A DNA stretch of 64,000 bases from Collybiopsis luxurians FD-317 M1 (Eukaryota > Basidiomycota > Agaricomycetes > Agaricales > Omphalotaceae). Shown in pieces: positions 10,353 to 22,539 of this stretch (positions are counted from its first letter, which is position 1; every line of letters starts with the position of its first letter). Location of the stretch: contig KN834749.1 of NCBI GenBank assembly GCA_000827265.1, positions 113,500 to 177,499 of the forward strand, in the 5' to 3' direction. The position numbers and the translations under genes were made by a program. The notes beneath the pieces were generated by a model. The model was given only the letters and a program-made list of their open reading frames with translations, ran no database searches and had not been told where the DNA came from.

Positions 10353-12167
10353 TGTGCTAACGAGCAGGCGATGTTATCAAGTGCGATGGGTAGTAGTAGT
10401 TAGCGTTCGATGGGTAGAAGATCGCTGGGGAGCTGTTTCTGAAGACCATAGCGATCTTCTTCTGGTGTTTATATATTCAGCAAAGCTATCAGGGATTTCC
10501 CAATAGATATCTATTTACTGTGCAAGTCATTGCGATGTGCGTGTCGGCTAGGTATCGCCTCCGCGTAACGTAGAGTCATTCGGCCTCATCGCATCTCATT
10601 CAAATCAATCAGATTTAGACATGTAAGGCGCTAGCGGGTCCAGCTGACCTGTGTAGATTCAATATCGCAGGCGCTCAGATGCACACCTTCTTCCCATCCC
10701 TTTATACCCTTTTAGTCCGATTTCGCGCCTCCACGGGGCAGGAGACCATACCTAGTGCTCGAAGACGCGATATTAGCTGCTAGTTTACGAGTTTTGGGGC
10801 CCTTAATAGGCTTGAATACCTTTCTTTTTGAGAAAATTTACAGTGTCTCAATGGTGTCTACTTTTTTTTTTCTAACCGCTCAGGCGCCCGAAATCGGAGG
10901 TTCAACAGCACTGTTCTTTTGTTAGTGAGCGCTTGTTGGACTTGGTTTGCAAAAATCATCCCACTCTATCGGACTTGATACTATGGCGAAGCGTCATAGC
11001 CCCGCAGTTCAATGAGTGGAGGCGCATTCTATTTAGCAACCCAAATTCAATGTCGAACAGGCTAACTACTTGATAAATGAGGCTATCTGTCCATTTTCAG
11101 CAGTATATATCATTGACTTGACAGAATATCCATACGCCGCCGCTGCTACGCAGCAATCCCGTAAATTTTTTGTTGCAACATGCTTGTTTGTTCATCTTCA
11201 TCAAGAGGCAGACAGTTGGCCGAACCGTAATCAGCTTCGTTGCATCATTCACCATTTCGAGGGATCTTGAATAATGTGCTTAGCCGCAGCGTAATCGCAA
11301 GCTTCGCAACTTTGCATATGGCCCATGCCCGCCCAGTACGGGATTCCCAACCTCAAGCGCCCTATACATTCGTTAGGAGTTCCTGGAACTCCTTCAAAAA
11401 GAAAAACACCGCCTCGAGATGACCAGAGCAGAAAATTAGAAAGTTCTACGTACACCATTAGACACCATTGCGGCTGAGGAAAACACAGGCTTAGTTTCAG
11501 GCTAGAAGATTGACACCACAACACCGATGAGATCGAAGGGAAGAAGGGAAGAATCGGTGAATCGGTAAACCTCACACTTCAACATCCGAGCAATTGAAAT
11601 GGAAAAAATAGCTTACTGCCTCTGCGTCAGTGGCCACGAATGATACACGGATGATATACGAATGATACACGTAGGCACGGCTCTCGAGTAGACATGCAAA
11701 GGAAATTGGTTGCTTCCGCGTCCTGTTCAAAGTAGACACGTATGATTAACGGGAGGCAGGATGAGAAACACAACCCAAAAAGTTGAGATGGGGCGAGTGA
11801 ACATTGAGTTAACATTGAGAATTAGAGACGCGACATCGAGCAAGATACCTCTGATTGAAGGTATCCGGCATGCAGCAGAGCTTGACCGCAGTACTTAATC
11901 TAATTTTAGTTCGTCCCATTCTGTGTAGCTAACCTCAACCCTGCCATCGAACTGTGGAGACATGCAAATCGCGATTACTCTTCAACTAATGATGAACTTT
12001 CGTCTCGGAGACGGAGTCAAGGTATAGTTCAGAACGTCGAACAGCATCGCAGTTTTCGATGCTCTCGTTGACAACTCGATAAATAAATTTTCATTCAGAC
12101 AGAGTACATCTTGTTGGCTATGCGGGGTATCAATGATTGTTCCTTCGCTCGAGAGCAGTCCGTTGAT
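10353..12167. other. Long gene-poor stretch (1.8 kb)
   Basis: Only short unsupported ORFs occur. A poly-T run lies near 10862. A short direct repeat of GAATGATACACG-like units lies at 11638-11671. I found no tRNA box pair and no protein similarity. Confidence 0.4.
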
Positions 12168-13879
12168 CTAGGTCTCCTGGACATAGTTTCCTGCAGACAC
12201 CCTCAATGAAAGACCACGATCAAATCCTTTAACCTTACCTGGAAAAACACCTTGTACACCGTTCAGTTTTCCTGTCCACCAGTCCTCTGTGCTCGCCGTC
12301 CTCTCGACGATCTCTATTCGATCACCCGCGTTAAATGACAGATCGCCATCGGCCTGAATGAGAGCCGACTGAGCGTCAGTAGAGCTTGAATCATGAACAC
12401 CCCATTTCTACTTGCCTGTGCATTAAAGTCATATAGAGCAACTACAATTTGAGGTTTTGGTGCCAGCCTGGGCTTTGGCTTCAGAGGAGGGGGAGGAGGC
12501 GCTCGTTTTGCAGCAGCAGCGGCCGCCGCCGCACTAGCAGCACCATTCGAAGGCGTATATGGGGGAGGGGCTGCATTCTGGGAAGCCGCTGAAGGAGGCG
12601 GAGGAGGAGCCTTCTTGAATCCACTCGGAGGGGGTGATCTAACAGACGATAACGAAGAAGAAGAAGAAGATGGTACACGCGCCATGCCAGTGCCAGGGCC
12701 TCCGCCAGCCGCACGATTAGCTTGCACGAACTTAGCTGATATCCGAATCAGACATATCAGACAGATATACAATACGTGAATAACTCACAAGTTGAGATGA
12801 TTCGTTTCGTAATATTGAGCTCCTCTATGTTGGACCACGCGTCTGTCCGCTGTTCCTCGTAGTTGGAAGTGATTTGATTTCCAGGAATGTTCGAAATATC
12901 GTATTTGGTCTCTTCGGCAAAGCCATTCATCTTTTCCAAGATGATATAAAAGATGTTCAACCTACAGTCGTGTCAATAGACATTATGACAATGAATTAAG
13001 ATACGAACTGCATATAGAAGAACGAATGAAACAGTGGGTCGATAAACTGGGTTGACAGTGTCATGAAACGCGGAAGATCCTGCTTGAGGGCAGTGTTTAT
13101 GTAGTCGTATTCGTTGCTCGCCATCTCAAAGTCTTGTTCAAGCTGGGCAGAGAAACTAAGGAATTGGATGCATAGAAAATGAATCAAAGACTCACCTTGA
13201 ACAAGTTTTTCTCATCGCTGAGCGATTTTTCCTTTTTATCTCTCAGTTTGGTCAAAGAGTTGTTGAACCTGTCGTAATCTACGAGCTACCCAAGAGGTAT
13301 GAGTTAATACACGCCGGATATTGCGCGACAATAAAGACCTTGTGCTCCCTCTTTGTGATCGTTTTCCGTATGGTCTTCATGACTCCCTGGAACTCCTTAG
13401 TAGGGCCGACGACTCTGCTCTCTATCAACTCAAGCTCAGGCGCTACAGCTGAACGAAGTTCCTCCATCGCAGTCTCGTATTTATCCACACTTTTGATTGT
13501 ATGCGCAGCGTCAGGATGCTTGCCAATGAGATCATATTCTCCCGAGATTGGATGAAAAATGGTAGAGAAATGAGTAGCAAAACCTGCCCCCGATGTAAAT
13601 AGGCCTGAACGAGGTTTAGCAGTGAATTCACCGTTAAGACGTGTAGCTCACCGTTTACAGCATCGGTAAACGCCTTTGTATCCTTAAGAAGTTTCTCAAC
13701 AGCATGTTCCATCGATGTAAAATGGCGCTGATAGTCGTCGAACTCGGGATCGTTGGACTCTTGAGTAGAACATGTGAGTCTTAATCTTTTGAACGTTTAA
13801 AAGCCCTACTTTTCGACATCCCAACCTTGCTAGTGATCATATGAGGAGTACGTTTGACCGATTTTACGAAGCCCTTCAT
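12168..13879 (-). CDS. RVS167: RVS167/Hob1-type BAR-SH3 membrane-curvature protein
   Basis: Nine exons (13810-13879, 13652-13759, 13339-13583, 13196-13285, 13009-13142, 12789-12961, 12416-12735, 12239-12353, 12168-12190) encode 425 residues. The N-terminal BAR domain includes [66 protein letters not shown] and [21 protein letters not shown] Pro/Ala-rich linker with poly-Ala and poly-Pro runs is followed by an SH3 domain ([42 protein letters not shown]). It should act at actin patches in endocytosis as an amphiphysin. The intron inside the SH3 domain has a GC donor (12415 down to 12354). The gene is divergent from SDO1 with 128 bp between starts. Confidence 0.93.
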
Positions 13880-14007
13880 GATTCCAGACGATGACAACGA
13901 TATAGATGGTTAAAAAGATGAGCGTCTGCGGACAAGGCGATGAGACACACAGTGCGCGGCTCCGGACTGGCCGAGAGTCAGCGGATCCATCTTTACTGCT
14001 TACTGCA

Positions 14008-15061
14008 ATGTCCAAAATCCAGCAGCCCTCAAATCAGATCAAGTAATATTATACTTTTTACTCCAGTCCTGTACGACCTTGAACGCTTTTCAGGCTAACA
14101 AACGTGTCCATTGTCCGACTCAAGAAGGGCGGCAGACGATTCGAAGTATGTACATAGATTGGGCTGATCTTCCTCGCTCATCAGGCAAATCCAGGTAGCC
14201 TGTTACAAGAATAAAGTACAGGAATGGAGAAACGGAGTGTAAGCGTGCAAGGTATGATTGAGAATAAATCAGTTCAATGGTTTTCAGCGAAACCAATCTG
14301 GACGATGTCTTGCAAATCAGCAATGTATTTGTCAACGTATCTAAAGGTGAAGTAGCAAAGCACGGCGATCTCAAGAAAGCTTTTGGGACAACCGAGATAT
14401 CCAACATTGTCGCCGAGGTACTGATCCTCCACTTCTTCCATCATTCTTATTCTCACATCCCAATTACAGATCCTCAAGAAGGGAGAAGTGCAAGTGGGTG
14501 AAAAGGAACGGGAACATGACCAATCTGCACTGCGCAAAGAAATTGCTACCTTGGTTGCAGAGAAATGTGTAGATCCAGCTACGCAGCGACCATACCCAGT
14601 TGGTATGATTGAAAAGGCAATGACCGAAGCTGGATACAGTCTGAAGCCAAATAAGAATGCCAAGAGCCAGGTTCGTCTTGACGTTCCTGCCCAAATCTTC
14701 ATTCGTCCATGCCATTTGTCATCATAGGTTTCGGAATGCATCAAAATCCTCCAATCTGATTCGACTCTTCCCATCCAACGTGCACGTATGCGTGTTCGTG
14801 TCACTATGCCTAACGCAGATGGCAAGCGACTGCGCGAAAAAATCTTAGAGGGCGCTGAGAAAGTAGAGACTGATGAAATGGGTCAGGATGAGTGGGAATT
14901 GGTGCGTGCACCAGTTTCCATCTTTACTTCGTGTCTCACCGTTTGTCCAGGTCATGCTTATTGATCCAAGTCAATTCCGAATAATCAATGAACTCTTGCA
15001 AAAGGAATGCAAAAGCAAAGGCCGGATCGAAACTCTGACTTTTGCTGCAACAGCTTCGTAG
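14008..15061 (+). CDS. SDO1: Ribosome maturation factor SDO1 (SBDS)
   Basis: Seven exons (14008-14042, 14094-14145, 14195-14238, 14288-14417, 14470-14670, 14728-14901, 14951-15061) encode 248 residues. The sequence follows SBDS throughout: QPSNQIKLTNVSIVRLKKGG, VACYKNKVQEW, VFVNVSKGEVAKHGDLKKAF, EILKKGEVQVGEKERE, CVDPATQRPYPVGMIEKAM, SLKPNKNAKSQ, RARMRVRVTMP and LIDPSQFRIINELL. With the GTPase Efl1 it releases Tif6/eIF6 from pre-60S subunits in the cytoplasm. Exon 1 has 35 nt of coding sequence, and the start ATG at 14008 gives the family N-terminus MSKIQQPSNQIK. The C-terminus ends soon after domain III, as in other fungi. Confidence 0.95.
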
Positions 15062-15151
15062 AATAGTCAGTGGTGTATCGTCGTATAGATCTGTAGCGGT
15101 AGAGCCAAGAAGGATATTTCTTATCGTTTGCAACGATTGCGGCAAGATAAA

Positions 15152-17150
15152 TTACACCCGAATCCCTCGTAAAATTAGCGGCTTTAGCGTCCGATTCCAA
15201 TTTTCATCCCACGAACACCATTCCCATTCTCCACTCTGTGAAGCGTGGTTGTTACCCAAACTATGTGTTGAGGTGAGAAGAGATGACCGTAGTGCGTCCA
15301 GACGCTGAGAAGAAGGGAAAGACGTTAATAGTAGCTGACGTGGATCATTAGCATTGGTGTTCTGAAGCAACAGACCAAACTCACCTCGAGTTGCTTAGCT
15401 AACTCGTTAGAGTTATTGAAAATGAGCCCGTTCTTCCCATCCTTGACGAGTTCAGGCAAACTAAACGAAAATATGAAAGTGATGCGACTTGTTGTGAGAT
15501 AGGAACACACCACTCAAAGTTTAAGGCGCAAACTGGGAGCCCACACCCGAACATGTCTACCACTTTCATTGGTAAATCTAAAGCGGAGGAACTAGAATGT
15601 AGGCATATGCCCAGATCCGCAGAACCTGGGCAGAGATATAAGATTTACACAAGCAGAATTGCACCGACCTTACCGAGGAACTTTGGATAATCTTCGGCCT
15701 CCAGCCACAAACTAAGACATCTCACCCACCGCCAATTTTTCTCTAGCTCTTCGATCTTCTTCATGTACTCCTCCCGCTGCGGTCCTTTTCCTGTAACCAC
15801 CATCAGAAGTTTGGGTAGCCTTTTTCGACCATGGGATTCGGCAAGCTCTCCTGCTCTTTGCTCATAACGCTTGAGTGCTTCCAAAAGAATGCCGAAATCC
15901 TCGTCAGGCGTCCATGAAGTACTCGAAACAACGAGAGCAGGTCTATCAGGCCTGAGTCGAGGAGGCTGGACATTCTCATACGTCAGCGCAGTAGTCGAAA
16001 CAGGGTCTATACTAAAGGTAGTAGATGATGCTTCTGAGGATGTTTTTCGGTCAGTCATTAATGTGGAAAATGGGGGTTCGGATTCGGGTAGTAAGTCCGT
16101 GAGCGATTCATACTTGGAAAGTGACGGAGTGAGTCGGGAGAATAGCTGAGACAACAAACACAAAAGATTTAGAGAGCAATTTTATCAGTAACAGGTATCA
16201 CACACATCGTGAATATCCTGAGCAGAGCATCGTCCAAAGTGCTTCGGTGGTCGATCGTAGAGAACAATCTTTTCCCCCCTGAAATAGCTGTGTAAGAAGT
16301 TGAAGGTACCGTATAACACTGAACCCACACCAAGCCCCACTCTCTGACCAGATAGTCTCTCATAGCTTTCGTCACGAAGAGGTGTGCATACGCTGTCCTG
16401 CCAAATGTTGCTTCGAACCTGCAGTTGAATATTAGACAAAGCTAGCCGATAAGATTATGACGCGTACCATTTAGCAATCCTGACATAGGGATGTGTTTTT
16501 GGCAACTTGAGCTCTAGTATACTGTATCCCAGATTATGCCAATCAATGATTACTTTACATCCTCGGATTCGGCCTACGAGCCATACGAGTGCAAGAGTTG
16601 GTATACTGGGCGGATTCTGTCAGTCTTCGAGGTTAAAATTGCCGCCAATTGAGGGTAAAAGGCTACATACTTGTACGAGGAGGTATTCCGGCGGTTCGTC
16701 AATGTTGATCAACAGTTCACGCAGGATAGACGTGACTTGATGAACTATTTTGAAGGGGGCGAGCAGCACAAACGGCAAAGCCTTTAGAATGGTTGGAGGT
16801 TCAGGTAGGTAGCAAAGTTGCAACTTGGGTAAACGTTCCAGAGCCGGTATCGGTTTCGAACCTGTACAAACTAGTGAGCACACTGACAAGATGTAACAAA
16901 GATCCCTACCTCCATATCCTACGACATAGGTCATGAAATCGAGTTCCGCGAAGCTTTGGGCATGGTACATCATCCTTGGACTGCGTCCAATATCACCGAG
17001 GACGAGTATGGCGACAGAACGAAGAGAATGTTCTTTTTTGGGACTGAAAATCCTAAAGAATATGAATAGACGATAAGAAATCCATAAGCAAAGAAGACCG
17101 GCAGAGACATGGAACAAGGTGAAGCGCCCATCTTCGCTGCCCGCTGTCAT
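15152..17150 (-). CDS. ALG1: ALG1 chitobiosyldiphosphodolichol beta-mannosyltransferase
   Basis: A multi-exon minus-strand gene. The protein starts [20 protein letters not shown] with an N-terminal membrane anchor, then [20 protein letters not shown] and [14 protein letters not shown] text, a region read as WHNLGYS, and LVREWGL. The glycosyltransferase family 33 core includes [75 protein letters not shown] and [14 protein letters not shown]. The C-terminal [20 protein letters not shown] matches the family end. The enzyme adds the first mannose to dolichol-PP-GlcNAc2 on the cytosolic face of the ER. The first ATG consistent with the family is 17150; the open frame runs further upstream without need. 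It is divergent from the next gene (100 bp). I did not fix every exon edge. Confidence 0.9.
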
Positions 17151-17250
17151 TGTCGGTGAGCAAGTGTGTATCGAACGTGTATCCCGGTCCGTGGGAGAAG
17201 GGGTATTGGGCGCTAATTTACTTGTTCCTCTTCCACCAACTTGCATTTGC

Positions 17251-18796
17251 ATGCCTTCTCGTCCCAAATCGATCCCTCTTCCTCGCAAACAGTCCAGTGC
17301 CTCTAGAGATGCATCTCAAAGTAAAATTATCAAAGCCGAACAGGATGCAAAGGCAATGCCTCCTCCACCAGTACCAACTGCTTCGATGGGGATATTAGAA
17401 CCAGAAATGAACGCGTTGTCCGGATGTTTGCAGGTTAAGTTACTCTTTCGCTTCTCTCTTATAGGTATGCTCATTTGATTCATAGAATGCAGCGGTGAAG
17501 GTGGCTCAGATTATTCGTTTTCACCACGACGCTCGTCAGTTGTGAGTCAAAGCAAAGAGACACTACGTTTCGATCGTGATTTGTTACCTAGAAATATACG
17601 ACAGCATGCTTCAGATCCTCCTCAGTCACTGCAGGCTTCTCTTGGTCGTGAGCTCGAAAAGTATGATCAACTTTGCGATGCAATAGAAACGCATCTGGTA
17701 TGTCTTGCAAGATTCTTCCAAGCAGCTAATAGTGACCTCGCTGCAGATCCGTGCGATATCCGTCCTTCAGAGAGATTTGAAAAAAGAGCAGCAGCGAATA
17801 CGGGACGAAGAAAAAGCTGCAGCAGAGGCCGTGGCAGCCGCCAAAGCTAAGGCGGAAGCTGAAGCCGCGGCGAATGTTCAAATCGCTTCTTCTTCACCGA
17901 AGTTGCAAGCCTTAGGCTCTGCGGAATCTATTGCTCAGGCCTCCGGAAACACAACTCCTGTAGCGTCTGCCAGCCACTCTCCGGTGGCTAATAGCAGTGG
18001 TCCCCCAGGTCGCCGACCTTCAGCTATTTCCATTTCCTCCCTGAACCGGCCCGCATTCCCCCTCAAACTTGACCTTTCTTCCCAGTCTCTTCGTATGTCT
18101 GCGGACGATGTTTTGGGTAGTGGGCTCCGCTCCCCTGTTACACTCGCTCCTAAATCTGCTCGTCCCATTGACTACGATCTCATGGCAGCTTTCAACGATG
18201 CTACAAGAGTCGATATCGACCTCACTCTACCCGAAGAAGGCTCTTCGAACGGAATGAATATGAACAACTTGAACCCGTCCATAGGTAGCTCTGCGGACAA
18301 ACCTATCGAGTTGGATATGGACATGGACCTGGACCAAGCAATGATGAGCGATCTCTTTGGAGATACTTCTGAAGCCGGAAATCCCACCTCAAATCCGGAT
18401 GTTGCAGGGCTTTTTTCTCCAGATCTTTCTAGTGCTGGTGCAGAAGGATCAGCGGACAAGGTTGACAACAATTTCCTTTCATCTATCGGGGTCACCGGGG
18501 TCAGTGCAGACGATGCTAATACTGATATCTTTGCTTCGTTTGGTGTCGGAGGAGGGGCGGGCGAGGAATCTTCCTCCCGTTCTGATGTGACCATGACCAT
18601 GCCACCCGCAGAGACATCAATTGCGCCCTCTCCTGGTGCACTACTCGCCAGTCTCAGTTCGAATCCTGTGGCCCCTGTCGATCTTGGGGATCTTGGATTC
18701 TTCTCTTCCGAGAATAATTCGGATATGAATCTTGACTCTCTTTGGATGACTGACGGAAGTATTGGCGATGGTGATCCCACAAAATTGAGCTCCTAG
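17251..18796 (+). CDS. Possible Mediator tail subunit (Med2/Med29-like), acidic Ser-rich
   Basis: Four exons (17251-17433, 17486-17541, 17592-17697, 17747-18796) encode 464 residues. The splice at 17541/17592 removes a frame-breaking segment and joins VAQIIRFHHDARQL to NIRQHASDPPQSLQA. A helical core follows: LGRELEKYDQLCDAIETHLI and RAISVLQRDLKKEQQRIRDE, then an Ala-rich coil. The C-terminal half is disordered, Ser-rich and acidic, with hydrophobic patches in acidic surroundings (DLFGDTSE, DIFASFGVGG, LGDLGFFSSE) like activation domains. The block with DQLCD resembles the Med29/Med2 helix (metazoan form: FYALCDQLELCLRLA), but the likeness is short. It could be another nuclear cofactor. Confidence 0.45.
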
Positions 18797-19559
18797 AACA
18801 GAACGGGGTAGGGCTATTTACTTATAATTAGGCTGGCAGAAGTCCCTCCTCTCGTAATTCGTTATTCGTTAACGGTAAATATCATGAACGGCTAGCAAAA
18901 TTGTCGCTTTTCGTAATTGCCACAAATTTGCTAACTATTATTGCTCCACTTGACATGACCGTATCTGCTGTTCCGAAATCCTTCTCCTCCATCTCTGGTC
19001 GAGCAGCTGAGCTCAGGCTTGAGAAAGAAATTTCTGCAATAGGGATAATTCCAATGTGTCCTCGGAGGTTGCTTGAGAGCAGCTTATCGGCACCGGAATG
19101 ATCTTGCCAGGAATTTATTCTTGCGAGGCTCAAACACAAGGAAATCACACTGTTTGAGCTTCTGTCCGTGTGATCACAGGAATCTATCGGCTCGAAAATG
19201 GACTAGATGACGGTGTTGAACGATTAAACACCTTGACATATCATGTGTTGTTCTGAGGCGACATGGGGTAAACTGGGACCTGGTCTAGTATCGGAGAGAG
19301 AATAAAGCCACAATGGCATGAGGCGAAATAGAACATATACTATGTTCATAACCAGTTCTATCCATCTATCATAGTATCAAGTATGAGAAATATTTAATGG
19401 GACTTGTCCTGAAAAGACTGCCGGAGAATGCCGACTTGGTATTTTCCCACAGCCAGTCTCAGTACTTGTATTTATACACCCATTACATTGACTTCGTTCC
19501 TTGATTTCCTTTCATTCCTACACTGGCTGTCCGCAGATTAAAGCTTAGCGGTGTCATTC
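18797..19559. other. Intergenic region, promoter of the copper-fist gene
   Basis: Contains a long open minus frame (18882-19148) without family likeness. I see no supported gene. Confidence 0.4.
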
Positions 19560-21016
19560 ATGGTGAACATGCAGAATACCTTACTCTAATTCTCGCTAAT
19601 TCAGTCGTGCGGACAGGTATTCGTGAATAGCAAAAAGTTTGCCTGGTTCGTTCAATTGTTCACCTCCAATGGAACAGCTTTTCACAGTCCCTTAGCGAAT
19701 CTTGTATTAAAGGTCACCGCTCCTCATCATGCTCACATACGGATCGCCCTCTGTTTGAAGTCAAGAAGAAGGGCAGACCGGTATCGCAGTGCGAAAAGTG
19801 TCGGGAATTGAGGCACTCGAAAAAGGTCCATTCGAAATGTAACTGTAATCCGACAGAACAGAAGCCTTCAAAGCCTCCAATGGCTCCTGGACAAAAACGT
19901 ACGCTCTGGTAAAGATGATGTTCTGAGCCACGCTAGATAGATCCATCTCTAGCTCCTAGGTTCATTCCTATTGCACCAGCACTTCCCAACGGTATCAAAG
20001 ATGTCGTCCGACTTGCTCCCACTTCATCTAATCCACGACAAAGAGGTGAGTCAATTTACTCTCGCTCTCGGTCCAAGCTAAATCTAATTGTGTTCTCAGT
20101 CGACGTTCTTCTCAATCCATGCTCTTGCAAGATGCCTACCTGGAATTGTAAATGCATCAAACCATCCAATTCTCAAGCGTCATCATCATCCACTGGTCTG
20201 GCTACCCTTGCTCGCGCTGCAGAACTTTGCTGTTCTGCTGATCCCCCCAAGTCATTCCGCAAAGTTACCCGTTCACCTTCACCGACTCAGTCTCATAAAT
20301 ATCCTAAATACACTCACAACAAGGACAATGCACCGGGCCCAGAACTTCCCCCGTTATTTCTATTTGACGATACCTCTTCCTCCCCTCCCTCACATTCCAT
20401 TCCCGATTTTGGCTTCATGCCCCCTATCAATGAGATTGCCTCTGTAGCAGGTTCAGGCTGTACCTGCGGCATAGAGTGCACCTGTCCCGGATGTGTACAG
20501 CATCGCGGCGAGGAACACGCAGACACTGACCATCTGAATAACGCCCACGGAGCTTGCGCGCATTGTGTAGATAATCAGCAGGGAATCGGACTTCCGAGCC
20601 CCAGTTTGTCGTCGTTATCACCGTCCATTATCGATTCGAGTTCCAGCAGTAACGTATCATCTCGAATGATTGATCAATTCTTTGCTCGAGCTGCCTCTCT
20701 TCCCGCCCCACCTGCCAACCGAAAGATGGGTGTCGGCATTCAGCTTGATCCGGGAAACGTTATGGTCTATCCTTCAGCGGCGATGGGAACCAAGGAACGT
20801 GGGGTACCTTTTGGATTGATCTCAATCCCAAAACTAGAATGTTGTGGAGGAACCTGCGGATGTCCGGCCGGAAGCTGTTCATGTGGAAAATCGTGCAATG
20901 GATGTTGTGCGGAACATCTGCATGGAGCGAAAATGAAAACAAATACAGAAAGCCCAAGCCCGGCAGAGGACAGTTTGACAGCAGTCAGAGTCATCTCTCC
21001 TCCTGCCCCAGTGTGA
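19560..21016 (+). CDS. Copper-fist transcription factor (Ace1/Mac1/Cuf1 type)
   Basis: Five exons (19560-19562, 19617-19645, 19696-19908, 19960-20045, 20100-21016) encode 415 residues. The copper-fist zinc module opens the protein: MVFVNSKKFACESCIKGHRS, then SSCSHTDRPLFEVKKKGRPV and CEKCRELRHSKKVHSKCNC. It includes the KGRP minor-groove motif. Two Cys-rich clusters further on (CTCGIECTCPGCVQH and CCGGTCGCPAGSCSCGKSCN) would bind Cu(I) and act as copper sensors. Such factors switch copper uptake or metallothionein genes. The ATG stands alone in exon 1, since GTGAAC follows it and the acceptor is at 19616. A Ser/Pro-rich linker separates the clusters. Confidence 0.93.
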
Positions 21017-21279
21017 AGCTGCAGCAGCAAATAAAAGGATTTTTGTTCGTTCTTCCTATGTGTTGTCATCATTTCTAGGTATAGGTACTTGTTGTAACAT
21101 TTGTGCTGGTATTGTTCACTATTCCATTGAGAAGTCATTAACCCCAATAATATTACAGTCAGCAATGTGTATATGTACAAGATTGTGTAGGAAAGAAGAA
21201 AGAAAGGCAGTCCATTCCGGCAGCTGCCATACGCTCCAGCAATTAAACCCTAACGTAGAAGATATTGTTAGTGATTTTG
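21017..21279. other. Convergent 3' flanks
   Basis: Between the copper-fist gene and the UBE2W-like gene. No gene seen. Confidence 0.5.
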
Positions 21280-22213
21280 TCACAAAAAAGGCAGAGGAAC
21301 GTACGTATCATCTACGTAGAAAACAAAGTTAGTACGCAACGGTGAGGGCCTTGTAAAATGGAAAACGGATCTTACCATCGTAGTGGAAGCGAGTCTATAC
21401 AAGAAAAGTTAGCACAAAAAGATACGGAAATGGGGAGGGAAATTACCTTCTTGGGATTCTCAGGCGCGTGCTTCACGTATCGATCGTTGTCAACTGGTCT
21501 ATTATACGGACCGTTGATTGGGAGGGGTCAAGAGTCATCAAACGACTATGCGTACCGCTGTTTCTCCTGGGGTACACAGAAGTCAATGAGAAGGAAAGTA
21601 AGAACCGGAAGGAGAGTACGTACTTTGCAAGAAGCCAGCATACTCTGTAACGTCACACAAACAGCAACAACGCTCAAGACAGGTGACCATTCATTTCCTA
21701 GAATAGAAGCGCAAATCTGAGAAAAGAATATGTTGAGCTCGATACTATGAGGGAAAATTGTTGTCTGTACATGTCCATTGGAGTAAACGTGCTGTAAAGA
21801 GCGTACGTTATCAATCGATCGAAAGTCGAGGAAAGAGTGAAATAGTGACCAACAGGATGAATAGGTGCTTGCTTTCCATCCGTGACAACGAATTGGACTG
21901 CAGGGCTTGATATAGGGTATTGTTGGTCGAAGCGGAATTGGAGAGTGAATTGCTCGTTCTGACGGTCGATAAGACTGAAGTCCGACCCAGGAGGTACTCT
22001 CTGACAGACCTTGTACAATGAATCACCCATGACTTCAATTGTGAACCACCAAGTTGAAAAGTCGTCTGCTTTGACAAGATTGATTCCTGCAGACGACAAT
22101 CTATTCAATGATTGAGAAGGTTTGAAGTGAATTGAGGACTGACCGACTGGGCATCCGTCATTCTTGATTTCCATGAGTTCCTTTGCGAGTCTTCTTGAGG
22201 AGATGGAAGCCAT
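21280..22213 (-). CDS. Ubiquitin-conjugating enzyme E2, UBE2W-like
   Basis: Nine exons (22144-22213, 22010-22086, 21854-21958, 21771-21791, 21624-21716, 21556-21566, 21447-21498, 21376-21394, 21280-21311) encode 159 residues, near human UBE2W (151). Landmarks are SRRLAKELMEIKNDGCPVGI, WWFTIEVMGDSLYKNEQF, RFDQQYPISSPAVQF, then PIHPHVYSNGHICASIL with the catalytic Cys in ICASIL, EWSPVLSVVAVCVTLQSMLA, KEKQRPVDNDRYVKHAPENP and the C-terminal HYDDTY. UBE2W monoubiquitinates protein N-termini. The HPH in place of HPN matches that class. One 51 nt intron (21959-22009) has no in-frame stop, so retention would add 17 residues. Four exons are of 21 nt or less or close to it (21, 11, 19, 32 nt). Confidence 0.88.
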
Positions 22214-22539
22214 GCTGCAGGAGCCGAGCAGTTGAAAACAGCCAATGGCCTGAAAGCCAAAAAGAGGGGAGGTTGACGCCACTCTGTGACGGTCATGTGA
22301 CTAACCATAGAATGGGGTTGTACAGCTTTAAAAGAAGCGGTTCTGTTAATTTTTTTTTCTCATCATTGAATGAAGCATCTTCGCTTGTAGAGTCGCTTGT
22401 CTTGCCCATCCAAGAGGGATTGCAGGTGCTCGTGAAGATGTAGAACAAGGTTTCCATCCTCGCCATACAAGTAGATGTCCACCAAAAAAAAAAAGATGTC
22501 TACATTGTGGTCTGTTTAGATACACTTTTCTACGTATTT

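Noticed and set aside
12354..12415. A GT donor a few bases inside the RVS167 SH3 intron (GTAGAA).
   Set aside because: It breaks the frame of the SH3 domain, while the GC donor gives the conserved [12 protein letters not shown].
17542..17850. Reading through 17542-17591 as coding (SQSKETLRFDRDLLPR) in the Mediator-like gene.
   Set aside because: Exon 2 cannot join it in phase. The GTGAGT donor at 17542 and the acceptor at 17591 restore a continuous helix instead.
18172..18780. A 202-codon minus ORF opposite the Mediator-like gene.
   Set aside because: It is antisense to Ser-rich coding sequence, with no family likeness. The plus-strand model splices in phase.
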